The position numbers and the translations under genes are program-made. Under the pieces are notes generated by a model that saw nothing but the letters and a program-made list of their open reading frames with translations, was not told the DNA's origin and searched no databases. From Lepidurus packardi (taxonomy: Eukaryota; Arthropoda; Branchiopoda; Notostraca; Triopsidae), in NCBI GenBank assembly GCA_023053545.1, contig JAKZAN010000152.1, positions 1-64,000 of the forward strand: a stretch of DNA of 64,000 nt. Direction: 5' to 3'. Shown piece after piece: positions 36,545 through 48,554 of the stretch. Each line of letters opens with the position of its first letter. Positions within the stretch are counted from its first letter, which is position 1.

Positions 36545-39500
36545 TCAGTAGGGGTGTGATAGTGAGCACATGGTTGCCACGTAGCTCAGGAAGATGTCTG
36601 ATCCGTTTTTTGACTTCAGGAACTTGACGAATTATCTGGCTTGGTTTGGTTGGGCTCCGATTAGGCGGTCTCCTACTTCTTTCAGCACTCTAAAGCAGTG
36701 TTCGAACTCTTTGGCTGAAGGAACCCCTTCGACCAGTAGTTCAGGAGGATGTGCCCGGAACAGTTTATATATCTCTACCAAGATCTAGAATACCTTTGTA
36801 TCGGGAGCAGGAATACTGGCCACAAGTTTCTGGAGACAGTTAGAGGTAATCCTCAGTCGTATTTTGCCTTCTAAAGATAAGTCGGTACTGAAGTCTGAAG
36901 GCAGAATCGCAGAGCTGATGATTCGGATCAGGGAGATAACTGTTGTGTTGGGCTCACGGCAAGTCAGCAGATTGTTCAGTACAGATCGCGTGACCCTGTT
37001 GGTCTCCGCGCAGTCTTATAGCATGGGGATCTAACTCAAAATAGCGGAAATATATTATCTGACGACGAAGCGATTACCTGTGCACAGAGATACAATAAGA
37101 CCAACAGGACTGTTTGGTGCTCCTCTTAGGCCAGGCATCGCATCAGATACCCCGAAGTCAAGCAGCTTTCCAAATCATATAGGAACTGGAGCTTCTTGTT
37201 ACTCTTTGAGGGTAGGCCATTGTAAATGGACAGTACTTGGTTTATGAGCTCCTCCCTTCTGCCTTAGCAACCCAGGAATATCTCAGTGAACCACTTTACT
37301 GTATCATTTGGTTAGAATGTGACCTAATTGACATCGCAACTCTCTTCCTATGGCTCTTCTTTGGTTTGAGAAACAACACTATGCTTCTCAGGCTTTTCTC
37401 CTGGTCTAGGTGCTTTTTCATCCTATGTAAACAGTCGTTTGTTGACAATAAAATCTTGGGGACAAATCTCCCCTTCAAATTGTAAAGCACCATACTTTTA
37501 ATTGATCCGTAGAGGCTCTTCCAACTCAGCGTGATCATCCTCGATGTTGAGGGATGGTGTCTAAGCAAGCTGACTTCCGTTACGGCGCCTATTACTTCTG
37601 GATGTCAATGTTTGAATCTGGTAGGTCTCGAAGATCCTGACCGATTTATGGTCAGATTCAGCTCTTTTTCTTGAAAGGATATCGTGCTTTGTAGGAGTTT
37701 CTATTTTCCGGGATTAATTAGAGTGGGTGATGTTTTTTGGTTTCATTTTTCCATTATTCAGCTCATTGAGACTCCTCTGATCATCGTTGAGAGTTTGTTA
37801 GTTGTTTCTGAAGATATGCCTGGATTCTAGCATTGTTTCCAGATTGACAAGGGTCCTAGCATTGGACTCACAGTCGTCTACTCCACCTTCCTGGTGGATC
37901 TGAGTGAGTTCAGCCATTGACCCAGGATCGACTTAGCAGTTGTTAAGCCAATTCTAGTACAGTCGGCGGAGGAAGGATGACCGAATAGCCATATTGAATA
38001 GTTTCGAAGTAAATGTCAAAGTGGGATCTGATCTGTTCTGATGAAGCGAGGATAAATGACCGAGGAGTACCTCCTTGAGAGGGCCCACGAATTGGGAGTG
38101 CAGCGCAAATACAAAAGTATCTACAAAATACTCAGCCTCCTTAATTGCTAATGCCTGGGTCGCACTTAAGAAAACTAAAGAGTAGAGGGGGAAAAGATTA
38201 GTGACGAAGTTGATACAAGTTTGGAAATGTTTGCCCGGCAACTTCGAGGTCATTTTACGGAACGTATCCCGATAGGATTTCAGTGCTTGTGCACGAGGGA
38301 GTAGGCTGATGAATCGGCTCACTAGGTCCTTCGTCTTAGAAAACAATTAGGGAGAACGGGTCGTCGTGCCAAAGAAAAATAATCGACAAGTTGTCGACTG
38401 CAGTGTGGGATACGCCTCTAGAAGATTCAGGAAAAAGTTTCCGATCTCCGACAAATGCTGCTCAGATCTCGTCAGACTCTCAACTATACCTTTCAGTAAA
38501 CTTTGGAAACAATTCTAATTTGAACCATCTATTGATTGGGGACTAGACGGGCCCCATTTATCTGTAGTCTTGGGACTGGCCAGGATCTTCTTCACATATC
38601 TGCCAGCCAGCTACACACCTCTACGTGCATCTTGTTTGATGCATTCCTGGATCCCTTCCAGCTCAGAGTCTGCGAACTCCGGCCTGACAGAGCAGTCACG
38701 CTCCAAAGATGATTAGTTCTAGCTGGTCACGGGGGGATCATCTTCTCTACCTCGTCTGATATTTGAACTCCTCTGTCGAACATTATTGGATGTTTTTTAT
38801 CTCATGCCCAGCAGGGCCTGTTTTAGACTCGGATTGTGGATCACGTACTTACTGACTAGATGGCTCATATCGACGGCCGATTATCTGATTTTATCAACGA
38901 TCCAATTTATCAAGAACTGGATCAGGACCTGATTTTCGGACTGATTTAAAGGTTTGAGCATTGGGTTGATTGTTCGGACCAGGCACTACAGTGAAGTCTT
39001 ATCGATGATGCTCTCAAGCAGTCCGCGGACTCCCTCCAGGTTCTCAACTTGGTTGTCCCCCGTCGGCTGTTTGAAGACAACTAGCTGCAGTTGAAGCTGC
39101 AGAACTGGATCTTCAATGCGTTGTCCCAAACCATTGCATTTTATAAGAATTTCGTAGATTGAACGATAAAACATCGACATCTTGGCATCTTTGGAATTAT
39201 GTCTCTCAATATCGTGGAGCATTAGCTAGTCAACTAAGTTGGCAATCCTGTTGTTGATCCACCCACACATGCTTGGTTTGTAATGTGCCATGATAACCAA
39301 TTCCATTTCCTTGAGATGCTCTGTAAAGATATATGAAGTCAATTTTGCTGACCTTTAGGAGATAAGACCTGCCCCAACCCTCTTCAGGGATTCTTCGATG
39401 AGTGACTCAGCAGTTTATGAGACTTGCGACTGGTTGACTATATGCATGCCTAGCCGGATTGGAGGGCATTGGTTCCTAGGGCCTTTCGCCGTCTGAGAAC

Positions 39501-41250
39501 CTTTGGGCTCAACGCCTAGCGACGGGGAATTAGTAGACTTTTTTTGTCTCTACTTATTACCTTTACCTGGCGATTATTAGGTGGATTTTAAAATACACTT
39601 CAGAGCATTTTTGCGGCTGTCGTTCTCTGCAGGATTTGGATTGCTGTTTGTCATAGAGTTATTTGGTAGAGTCTGGTTGAGTGCATTGGTCGACCCGCTA
39701 AAACTTTTAAGTGCCTATATGAGGCTTTGCACTTAATCCTTGATTTTCAGGTAACCCTCTCGTCCTGGTAGACGCTAGACTCTCTTCCTAACATCTTCTA
39801 CAGACTTTCTCATTTTATTTCGACTAAGGAAGATTCCTGCACTGGCTTCCATATTTTCAGATTGACGACACAACTTTGTGAAATCAGTGGTCAGCCAGTT
39901 TATGATGCCGAGCTTAACACTGAGACTCTTAGAACTATTTTAGATCAGGGTGACCAGTGTTTCCACGAGTTGTTAAGTGGGCACTGACTGGTTCCACACA
40001 AACAGGCATACTATTTAGTTTATCTGAAGGTTGAAGGCTCTAGATGTCTTGGATTTATACTTCTCAACGGTGAGGGTCATGAGCCTTTTGAGGTGAGCGC
40101 TTGGAATGAGGCGAGTACACAGTATAAGCAGATGCCGAAGCACTCTCAACGCTGGCGAAGAGACAAGGAAATTGGACTCCTCCAGCGATGCTTCCAATGC
40201 GGAAAAGATGGGGGAGTGATCTTTTTGGGCTATAGGAGAATCCTGTTTGGCGAGATATGTTTCGAGTTCTGCAAGCACTTTTAGCTTCTCCTCAATCCCT
40301 TCAATAAACTTGAACTCCAGGAACTTCGGAGGCACGCCCCCTAAAAAGTCTACCTCCTTTTTATTTCCTTCCACTCCCATACCTTATTTGGATTCTTTCG
40401 AAACTCCTTCGATCGGAGTTTTCTTGGCATTTACGATTCTTTCTGGGAAGCGTGTTTCGGGTTTCCACTCTATCCTCAATAGCCGCGCTAACTCTCCTAG
40501 GTATTCAGGTCTTACCTTTCTAAACTAGTTCTTGCACAAGTCTTCAAAAGGCTATTCCACATAGGGTATAACTCTTGCCATGCACTGAAGTGACTTGCTT
40601 CTTAAATGTTTGTTTTGAGTACACTCCAACATCTGCTTCAAAACTTCAAAGAGTGTCAAGATATCCTGTGACTATCCTACAACATACAACCGTAAACACT
40701 ATTAGATGCCTGTCAAACACAGCAAAACTATATTAGAATCTTTATGGCTTAAGTATTTTAGCAGGATGTGCAATATATGGATCCCATTTTCGGGACCCAT
40801 CTAGATGCATTTATTCAGTATAGTTGAAGATAGTCTCCAGAGGCCTGGCTGACAGAGATTTGCTTACTGGCTTAGCAGAGGCGTCAGTAAGCAGTCAATC
40901 TCGCGCAGGGTTAAAGAGTAGTGCTCTGTGAATTTGACTATGGCCTGATAGGCGAGGGGTGGGCAGGTGGGATGCGGGTCGCTGAGCATCACTTTAAAAG
41001 CACTGCAAAAGGTATGCAGGTCTAGTAATGGATCGAGGTAGGTCAAGGGTTATTGGGAGTCAAATAGTGATATGAGAGCGGAGTAGAAGTGGTGTCGGAC
41101 CTGCCATTAAGGATGTTGGAGTCTGTAGGCGAAGGTGAATTGCTGAGGATTTGAGTGGTTATGAGTATGGTGTTGTTGATTAATGCTGCGAGTCTAGTGG
41201 TCCGAGTAGGAATAGGAGCCCGACTCGACAAGATGGAGTGGATAGGACAT
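36545..41250 (-). CDS. XMAP215/ch-TOG-like TOG-HEAT protein
   Basis: Probable microtubule polymerase or TOG-array protein. Exons 37078..41250 and 36545..37030 are joined over a 47-nt GT-AG intron that removes an in-frame UGA; the product has 1552 residues. ATG 41248-41250 is the first in frame. HEAT/TOG helices run through most of the protein, for example KFLEFKFIEGIEEKLKVLAE near residue 320 and the block LRVLRHLLILCTRLIPS. A low-complexity linker (about 1230-1330) ends in a ch-TOG-like VNKRLF context. The last 160 residues (CLQKLVASIPAPDTKVFEIL and following helices) resemble the C-terminal helical domain of ch-TOG. Over 100 in-frame UAR codons make it invisible under other codes. Number of TOG domains not resolved. 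UGA 36545-36547. Confidence 0.7.
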
Positions 41251-41458
41251 TGGGAAGAGTGGACGTAGATTGCTTAGTTTTGTGCTGTCTTTAAACTTAA
41301 AAGATAAGTTAAAATTAGACAAAAAAGTAGTAGTCAGTCGTAACCAATCCCATTGCCATGCCCAGTCCACATAAAACACGCCAGACCATCGATCATCGAT
41401 TTTTATAGAAGAAACTAAACTAGTAATAACCCACCAAAATATGCGTATCGCTATCCCA

Positions 41459-43347
41459 TCATTCGACTAGATATTTTTTGTTCTGGTCGTACGGGTTCTC
41501 CTGCACCACCACTTTCTTGGTCTTCTCCTTGTCTTTGGGTGCACTCCGCATCATATCCACCCTCCCCACCACTCTGTTCACTGGCTCCTTCTTGTTCTGG
41601 TTCCTGCTCTTTCGCTTCTCGTCCTCCTCCCGATTGTTGTTGGTCACTTCTTCCCTCTTTTTAATGTTTTTCTCTTTGTCCAATGATATCCTCTACGTAG
41701 TATTATATCGATCAATTAGTCAATTGTTATGAGTTTTCTTACGATTTCTTTGATGAGCTTGGGGTGTTCGATCGAGGCTTATAGTAGCTTCTAGAGCAAT
41801 CTCTACATGCATATCTCGATGCAGGATAACAGGGTCAGGGCCGAGGCGCTGTTGATTTCCACTTCCGGCATCGTGACAGGCATCATTTCCTTCATGTTCA
41901 GGTACTCGTTCTCGATGATGCTCTTAATATCTTTGTTGTCCTTCTCATTGATGTTGCTGTTGTTCTGCTCCTTCTTCTTCTTGAGCATCCTAATCGAACT
42001 CTCCACTTCGGTCAACTGTTTCTCCAATATATTCTTGTGTTCCACCAAGCCTCTGTGTTTGGCTTCAAGACTCGCTTTTTTCTCTGCGAAACTCGTCTTT
42101 AAACTCTGGTATGCCTGCGAGGCTTCCCTCGCATTCTGAATACAGAACAAGCTGTCTTCTTCCAGGCCATTAAACAACTAGATCAGTTGATCAGGCTTTC
42201 TGAAGTACATCTCTTCCTCGTTTTATATGTTTTCAATCTCCTCGATCTCTTCTCGCTCTAGCATACCATTAAACCTCTTTTCGTACTCATCTTGTTTAGA
42301 GGCCATCCACCTTGCCTTATTTTTCTTGATCTCATCTTCGTCCTTAACCTCAGAGACAAGCCAGCTGCTAAAGTACTTCTCCTTAATGGCTTCAATCTTT
42401 CTATTCTTGATCGCTGTTCGCTCTTCCACCCACTCTTTAGGGAGCAGCTGGTCCAAGAACTTCTTGTACTTCAGCGACACCGTTACACTTTCTTCGTTCC
42501 GTATTTTTTAACCTCTCAACGAACTTACAACTAGTTGTTGACTCTGACTGCTTCAAATACTCGTGTTTAGGGTATGAATGCTTTACCTTGATCTGCTGCT
42601 ATTTGTTCTTCCGTTCCTGTACCTGCCTTTCATAGGCTTCTTATGCTTTCTTGGTCTACTCCTTATAGTTCTATTGGAACTTCTCGAAATCCTACTTGTC
42701 CTTTTCGAGTAGCTTCTCGGAATCGTCCAAGGCCTTCTTCCTGTCATTAGCCTGGTTCTTGAGGTTATCAATCTCGTTCTCGATGATACCATGGGTCATG
42801 GTGACTAGGAACATCTCCTTCTTCTGCTCGAGAATATCTACGATGATCTCCTTCTTGGGGGCGAGATCCTTATTCTTGCGGCGCGCATCTATCAGTTGCA
42901 AAGCATCCTGTAATGGAAAATAGATAAGCCATTTGGGATTGCGTTATACTTCGATTAGTTTTCGCTACTTCGGGTTATACACGTTCATGGGAGTATATTT
43001 CTCGTCGACGGGGGTGTGGAACTTATCGAATCTCTTCAAGGGGTTCCTGCAGCTGGCAGTTGTTTTATCCCATATTCTCGGTTTTCCATTTATCTCCTGA
43101 AACTACTAATAGTGGTTGCGAACAACGATAAAAAAGAACCCAACATCACGTCGGGCAGGCATGTGTTAGTTTTTTGCAGGGTACTTAGCTGTCATTATTC
43201 GCGAAGACCTCGTTATCGTTGGGGATTTGGAATGGACTTTCGGAGGATGTCTACGTATGGGTACGGCGGAGTCTTTAAAGAGTAGAAGAGTACGTGTTCT
43301 TTCTTGTGGATGGGAGGGAGTTTGAGGGTGTCGACTTCCTGTGTCAT
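41459..43347 (-). CDS. CFAP100: CFAP100 (MIA1/CCDC37) homologue
   Basis: Ciliary coiled-coil protein of the modifier-of-inner-arms complex, which links I1 dynein to the axoneme. Exons (minus): about 43255..43347, 42950..43096, 42587..42907, 41743..42543 and 41459..41692; introns of about 158, 42, 43 and 50 nt, giving roughly 531 residues. The DUF4200 core is clear: KKEMFLVTMTHGIIENEI, then the SEKLLEKDK-E-DFEKF stretch and LKYKKFLDQLLPKEW after the 43-nt intron. Long acidic-basic coiled coils follow, with a Lys-rich tail. The donor of the first intron is uncertain: UGA lies in frame just after residue 50, so some intron is required. The 42-nt intron is 3n and lacks UGA, so reading through it is formally possible. 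Confidence 0.82.
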
Positions 43348-43860
43348 GGGGAATGGCTATGGCTGACTAGGTTCTGAGAAGTAGGAAGTTATATATATGG
43401 TATTTATATCTGTCTTGAAAATTCCACAGTTATTAGCATGTCTATCAGTGACGAGATCCATGCCTCGTAATTTATATTGCTGGCTCATCTAGCTCCCCTC
43501 TTTCGAACTCTATTTCTGGCACATCTCTCTTCCAAGGCTGGTATCATTTTCTACTCCAGTTCTTTTGCAGTAGTTATGGGCAAGAACCGCATGAAACAGC
43601 CTACCCAAGAGACAGTATGTGTTTTTAAGCAGGGAAAGAGAAAAGGGACGCAGGACCAGAAACCAAAATGGTAATAGCTGCTGCGTGCGTAAATAGCCAT
43701 ATTGGATGGATAGGGCTATTAGTCGCAGTTAATAAATACCTTAAGACTATTAGGCCACCACTTGCTGTGTTAGATGTCTAGCCCTGCACAATTCTTTGCT
43801 GTATTCCTGCCTACGATATTATATAATATAAATAATACACTCCTTCCTACCAAAACCAAA
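43348..43860. other. Divergent intergenic region
   Basis: About 513 bases between the CFAP100 start and the F-box-like gene start. A plus-strand frame from ATG 43438 stays free of UGA into the downstream gene. Its translation contains GKNRMKQPTQETVCVFKQ, then becomes low-quality, so I do not extend the gene. The region probably holds both promoters and perhaps a small unrecognised exon. Confidence 0.4.
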
Positions 43861-44740
43861 ATGATCTCAGAAGTCCTCAACATCTCTTCTCCGGGCTTCC
43901 AGAAACTCCTGCGCAGACACGCCCACAGGGAGTCGCGGGCCAATACCCGTAAACTCTTTAACGACCTCCTAGACAACAGCCCCTTGGCCGAGTTCATCTG
44001 TGGCTTCCTCGACTAATCCTCCCTTATCAGGTTTTTACAGGTAAACGATCTTTTTAATGTGTATGCATACGCATAGACTATTTGTTATATTAAAATATCG
44101 TGATTGACTTAACACTCTCTATCCACTTGTTTTGTTTGTTTAGGTCTCGCATAAGAGTGCAGGTCTCCTCCAAAACACACGCATCGAAGTCAGGGTCCTC
44201 AAATTCCGTATCCGGAAGATGAGTGAGGTCAAACACACTAAGATCAGCCCCATAGACATCTACAATGCTCTCCTACAGTCCCACAATCCCATACCGAACC
44301 CTAAACTCAAAACCCCCAAACTCGACCAGGAAAACAATAAAACCAATAACAACAATAGTCCACTTGCTATACTTACCGCATTCATCAAAAAGGCACAGTC
44401 CAAGCAGCATCCCAATACTCCTCAACAAACCAACACCCAAAGTATCAAAAACCCCAATTATGCTCTCTAAACTGATAAAACCCATCCCAAACCAAACAAA
44501 TTCCTGGAAAACTATAAGCCCTATGACCCCATCGACCTCTCGAAAGATAACAGAGACCTCGAGAATGAATACTACCAATTAGTATTAAGTGGATATACCT
44601 CAAAACCATAGCATAAGAAAAAGAAAATATAGGTGGTTGAGATAAAGATGATAGAGAATGGAGAGGTTGAGGCATTGAAGAAAGGCTTCAAGTGGCTATA
44701 AAAACAAGCGCGAATCATGATGTTCCGAAACCCAAACTGA
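43861..44740 (+). CDS. F-box-like protein, otherwise unknown
   Basis: Exons 43861..44040 and 44144..44740 join over a 103-nt GT-AG intron and encode 258 residues ending at UGA 44738-44740. The N-terminal 80 residues fit an F-box: SPLAEFICGFLD-E-SSLIRF, with the intron falling just before the VSHKS segment, then basic helices. The middle is Asn-, Pro- and Lys-rich and disordered; the C-terminus is charged. If the F-box call is right, it would be a substrate adaptor of an SCF ubiquitin ligase. The window also encodes a DCN1-like neddylation factor, which would act on the same ligase class. No substrate-binding domain is visible. Confidence 0.55.
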
Positions 44741-44958
44741 TGGCTTAAGCATGGACAGGACTGGTCTGCCTGTTGGTAGTTTGGATTTTAATTAGATAGC
44801 CCTGTTGCTTCTTCATGATTCCCTTTGCTAAGCTTTTACTTGCCGTCAGTTGTTTTTATCAAATAGGCCCACTGCATTTAAGATCTGTATAGGTATGGTC
44901 CTTCGATGACTTCCCATATCGATGCCTCTATAATTTTTCCTATTGATATTTTTGAAAA

Positions 44959-46952
44959 ATGCAACATCTAAAAGAACATCCCCAGATTACTGCATTAAAG
45001 GAGCAACAAATCTCCCAGGTTCTATGCGATGCCTTTGCTCATCTCTATGATACCAAGCCCCAGTTCCCAGTCACCTATCTGGCGCACTACCTCCTCAACC
45101 ACTCTAAACAAAAACGAGCATAACTCGCACTCCCCCATTAAATCAAAACTAAGCAAACACTCATCCAAAACTCCAAAACGTAGGCCGAGAAACGGGTTCA
45201 AGAACGATAAAGGAAAGCTGCGGAGGATCGGAAAGTGGAGCAAAAAGATGAAGAGTTCCAAAGAACAATAGTGGAACATCCAAACCATATCGATTTACTT
45301 GAGAAATTCTGCAACTACTTGGAACAGAGATTCAAACTCACAGGAGTGTACATTGGGGAGCTCAAGAACCCGAGAAGAGTCTTTGCGGATGCTGTCGAAG
45401 ATGCGGAAAACGCACACCTCGAAATCGAACAACCTAAGAGGATCGAATTTATCGTGGGCTCCGATTCACATAAGGGAATTGTTGATGCACGGTGGCTACC
45501 AGTCTAGGGTAGTGTCACCGGAATGTTATTCCAAGAGAAACCAGCAGAAGAGGAGCAAGCAGCCGATGCGGTCGGGCCAGCCGCGACAGCACAAAAAAAG
45601 AACTACATTTATGTTCCTGATGTTGTGAAAAATGACAAGATGGGCTACTTCAGGTTCCCTCGACTGGGTTGTTTCATGGCAATGCCATTAATTTACAAGT
45701 CCTCGCTGTCTGAGAGCATATTTGAGAGTGCACTCGAAGAGACATTGAGATATAACAAGGCCGTCGAGGAACAGGACAAGGAAAATGAGAAAAAGGAAGT
45801 AGAGTTCAGGGAGCTTTACGATGAGAAGTCGAAGTCAGGTGCAGAAGAGAAAGAGCTTGAGGAAATGGAGAAGAAATTTGAGGAGGAAAAGGGAGCAGTT
45901 CCCGAAGTTCCGCTACCAGTCTTACCGACAAGTTTGAAGTCCTACGTTGTGTGCCTCGATACTTTGGGCCAGGCCCGGTAGTTATCCGAACAGGAACAAG
46001 AAGATATTGCTGGCTACGTCGATCTTCTGCGTGAGAGCTGGGAAAAAACCGAACTATCATACCTCAAAAGTGACGTCGAATACCAGATTAAGTACATTCA
46101 GGGTTTCGAAATACCCATCGCTGAACACGTACAGAAGGTGGCCGAAGAAGACTAGAAATAATTGGGTCCCGACCTCTAAGAGCTCAACAAGTTCAAGGCC
46201 AACTAGAAAGAGTATAACTTCGAGCTGGATTGCTTAAGACTTGAAAAAATCAAATAGCACCTCGAAGACGACAAATACCAAGGCTACATGTAACTGTTGT
46301 TCGAGCAGCAAATCTTGAGATTCCCCGCAGTCATGCAGTGTGTTCTATACTTCTTAGGCCATACCAAAAAGGAAGTCAACTACCCTGGAACCAATATCTT
46401 GGATTGGAGAAAGGTCAAAGCCCAAGTCCTCAAGAACCCCAAAGAGGATCTGATCAGCAAGTTGATCGAGTACTCACATCGGGGACTTAAAGACAGAGAA
46501 CCTCTTGCGTATGCTAAATGGAACAGACTGTTGGGGACCCTGGAAAAATACGACCTGAACAATGTGATGGTCTACAACTTATTCTATGGGAAAGTACTTA
46601 AGTATATGTTGCTGACTGCGAAGCTGAGGAGAATCGACTGTGAGTTGAGGCTTTAAAAGCAATAACTGCTCAAAAAACAAAGGTAACTCATTTTTTAATA
46701 TTTCATTACGATCACAGACAAGACAAGATGGCTGAGAACGATAAAATCATCGAAGAGAGGGAGAGAGTCAGAGAGGAACAACGGAATCAGGCTAAGGAGA
46801 AGGAGGATCAAGTATTCGACTAAGAAGCATGGTAGACTCAGTACATGGAGGAACATCCTCTCGCAGAAATCGGCGAAGAAATCGTGTCAGATCTCGATAA
46901 AGATTTCGAAGAGCCTATTACGGTTAACAGTCAGGGCGTCCCGGCATCTTGA
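44959..46952 (+). CDS. Dpy-30 / GAF-like ciliary protein (RSP2-like)
   Basis: Exons 44959..46682 and 46718..46952 join over a 35-nt intron (GTAACT...CACAG) and encode 652 residues. Residues about 10-50 carry a Dpy-30-type dimerisation motif (PQFPVTYLAHYLLNHSK). Coiled coil follows, then a GAF-like fold (TGVYIGELKNPRR, then a VGSDSHKG segment and a later IYVPDVV strand). The rest is acidic coiled coil and a helical block, LLFEQQILRFPAVMQCVLYF. Dpy-30 plus GAF is the architecture of Chlamydomonas radial spoke protein 2, so a radial-spoke or related axonemal role is likely. The last exon is highly charged. Orthology to RSP2 is inference from domain order. Confidence 0.65.
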
Positions 46953-47098
46953 CGAAGTGCATGACAGTTGTGGAGCTATAACTTTTATGATGGATACCCT
47001 TAAAAGTTTCATTCTCTATATAGGAGTATCTGGCGGGACTCATTTGGGATTGACTGCCCAAATCCTTATAGTCAATATTTATAGAATCGTCCAAAAGT

Positions 47099-48430
47099 AT
47101 GGAGTAAAGGCTAGATGAAAAGAGAGAGTCATTTCGCCTAGAAATCCGAAGGGCTCAGAAACAACACCTCCTCCTCGAGAAGAGGAAATATTTAAAGCTG
47201 GCACTTTCCCAGCAATCTTCTTGTGACAATGCTTCTCCGTCCACCCTTTCTTCTGTTCCGCCTGATCTAGAACTAATTGCTCAGCACAAACTCACTCTCC
47301 TCAACTAAATCACGCGCTATAGGCAACTCACTCCTCTAGCTCGTCAGAGTCTTGAATTTCTCTATGATTCTTTATCTCATCATGACTAGGTAGTACTTCC
47401 GTACCTCGAAATAATGATGGATCTGTTCCGGCATCCGCTATGTGTGGATCTCTATGATAACGCCTCCCTCATCCAGAACTGGGACGACAAAACCTACGTT
47501 AGCCAGACCTTGGCCCTCAGCTATCTTGGCCTGATTTAACAGCAATAATAATGCGCAAGCCACTACAACATTAAAATCCTACGTAATCTTATGATTGGGG
47601 GAGCCTTCGATCCTGCCCTAGTGTACAGATTCGTGAATATCTTCAACATGTATATGGGTCTGCATGCGATGACTGATTTTGTGGATGTGCCGAGAGACAC
47701 CCGGATCCAGCTGTTCGAGGCATTGAGGAAAGTTGCATGCACTCGTCCCCAAATAGTCAACATCCTGAACTGCGAGTATATTATGATGAGCACTCTCCGG
47801 CTGCTCGAAACCACGAATGATGCAGTTCCCATCAGTCTGATGCTCAAGTTCCTACTCAAGATAACCCTCGCAAAACCGGATGTCTTACAGCAACTCCTTC
47901 CGAAATACCCTTTATTCCTGCCCCTCATGTGCCGATACCTCAACAAATCCCATCGGGAAGTCCTAAATACGGTGTGTAAAATCCTTCACAACCTGATGTC
48001 TTTACGTGACTCGGTAGTCGTAAACGATTTGTCAGCGAATGGATCATTGGAAAGAATAGTATCTATCGCTCTTAACAACTCGGATAAAACTGTACGGCTT
48101 TCATCCCAATCAGTCTTTCTGGATGTTCTGAGTTTTGCAAGCGAGTAGGAAGCACTGGTCCTGCTGGCTGAGTACAAAGGTATGGAAGTAATAATACGGG
48201 CCTTGGAGTAAATGAACAGCCAGTAAATTAAGTTTTGTTTACTGACAACCAAACAGCTCATTACTGATGGTTCTGAGCCATTGCGGAGGACCATTTGGAT
48301 GCATCTTGTGAGATGCAATGGTATAGACATCTTGGAATCGGTCCAGTAGAGACATCGAGAGGGAGAAGTGGCTCAACTCATACTCGAGGTATTAGGTGAA
48401 ATCGACCAGCTCAGACAAATGGATTTCTGA
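47099..48430 (+). CDS. Divergent importin-alpha-like ARM-repeat protein
   Basis: Single exon, 443 residues, ATG 47099 to UGA 48428-48430, with an in-frame UGA upstream. The N-terminus has an IBB-like basic helix: FRLEIRRAQKQHLLLEKRK. From about residue 75 a run of ARM-type helices follows, for example KILRNLMIGGAFDP, ISLMLKFLLKITLAKPDVLQ and EVLNTVCKILHNLM. Canonical importin-alpha NLS-binding Trp-x3-Asn ladders are largely absent; I see only isolated W and N residues. It could be a specialised nuclear import adaptor or another ARM protein; ciliates have several importin-alpha paralogues for their two nuclei. Length is shorter than the usual 520-550 residues. Confidence 0.6.
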
Positions 48431-48554
48431 CCTCCCAAGTTAATCTAAATTTTATGTCTGCACCTTTATCTAGGTTTTTAAAGTCATTCATTGTTATTAG
48501 GTTACAATGAAATATGCGGGACTTGAGGTTTTGTCCATAAATAAAAATAATGAA

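Noticed and set aside
37296-37568. 90-codon minus-strand frame within the XMAP215-like gene
   Set aside because: The main frame stays open here and gives a ch-TOG-like linker; this is the shifted frame.
43438-43860. N-terminal extension of the F-box-like gene, or a small separate gene containing GKNRMKQPTQ
   Set aside because: The frame is open only because UGA is absent; quality drops after about 80 codons and no domain is recognised.
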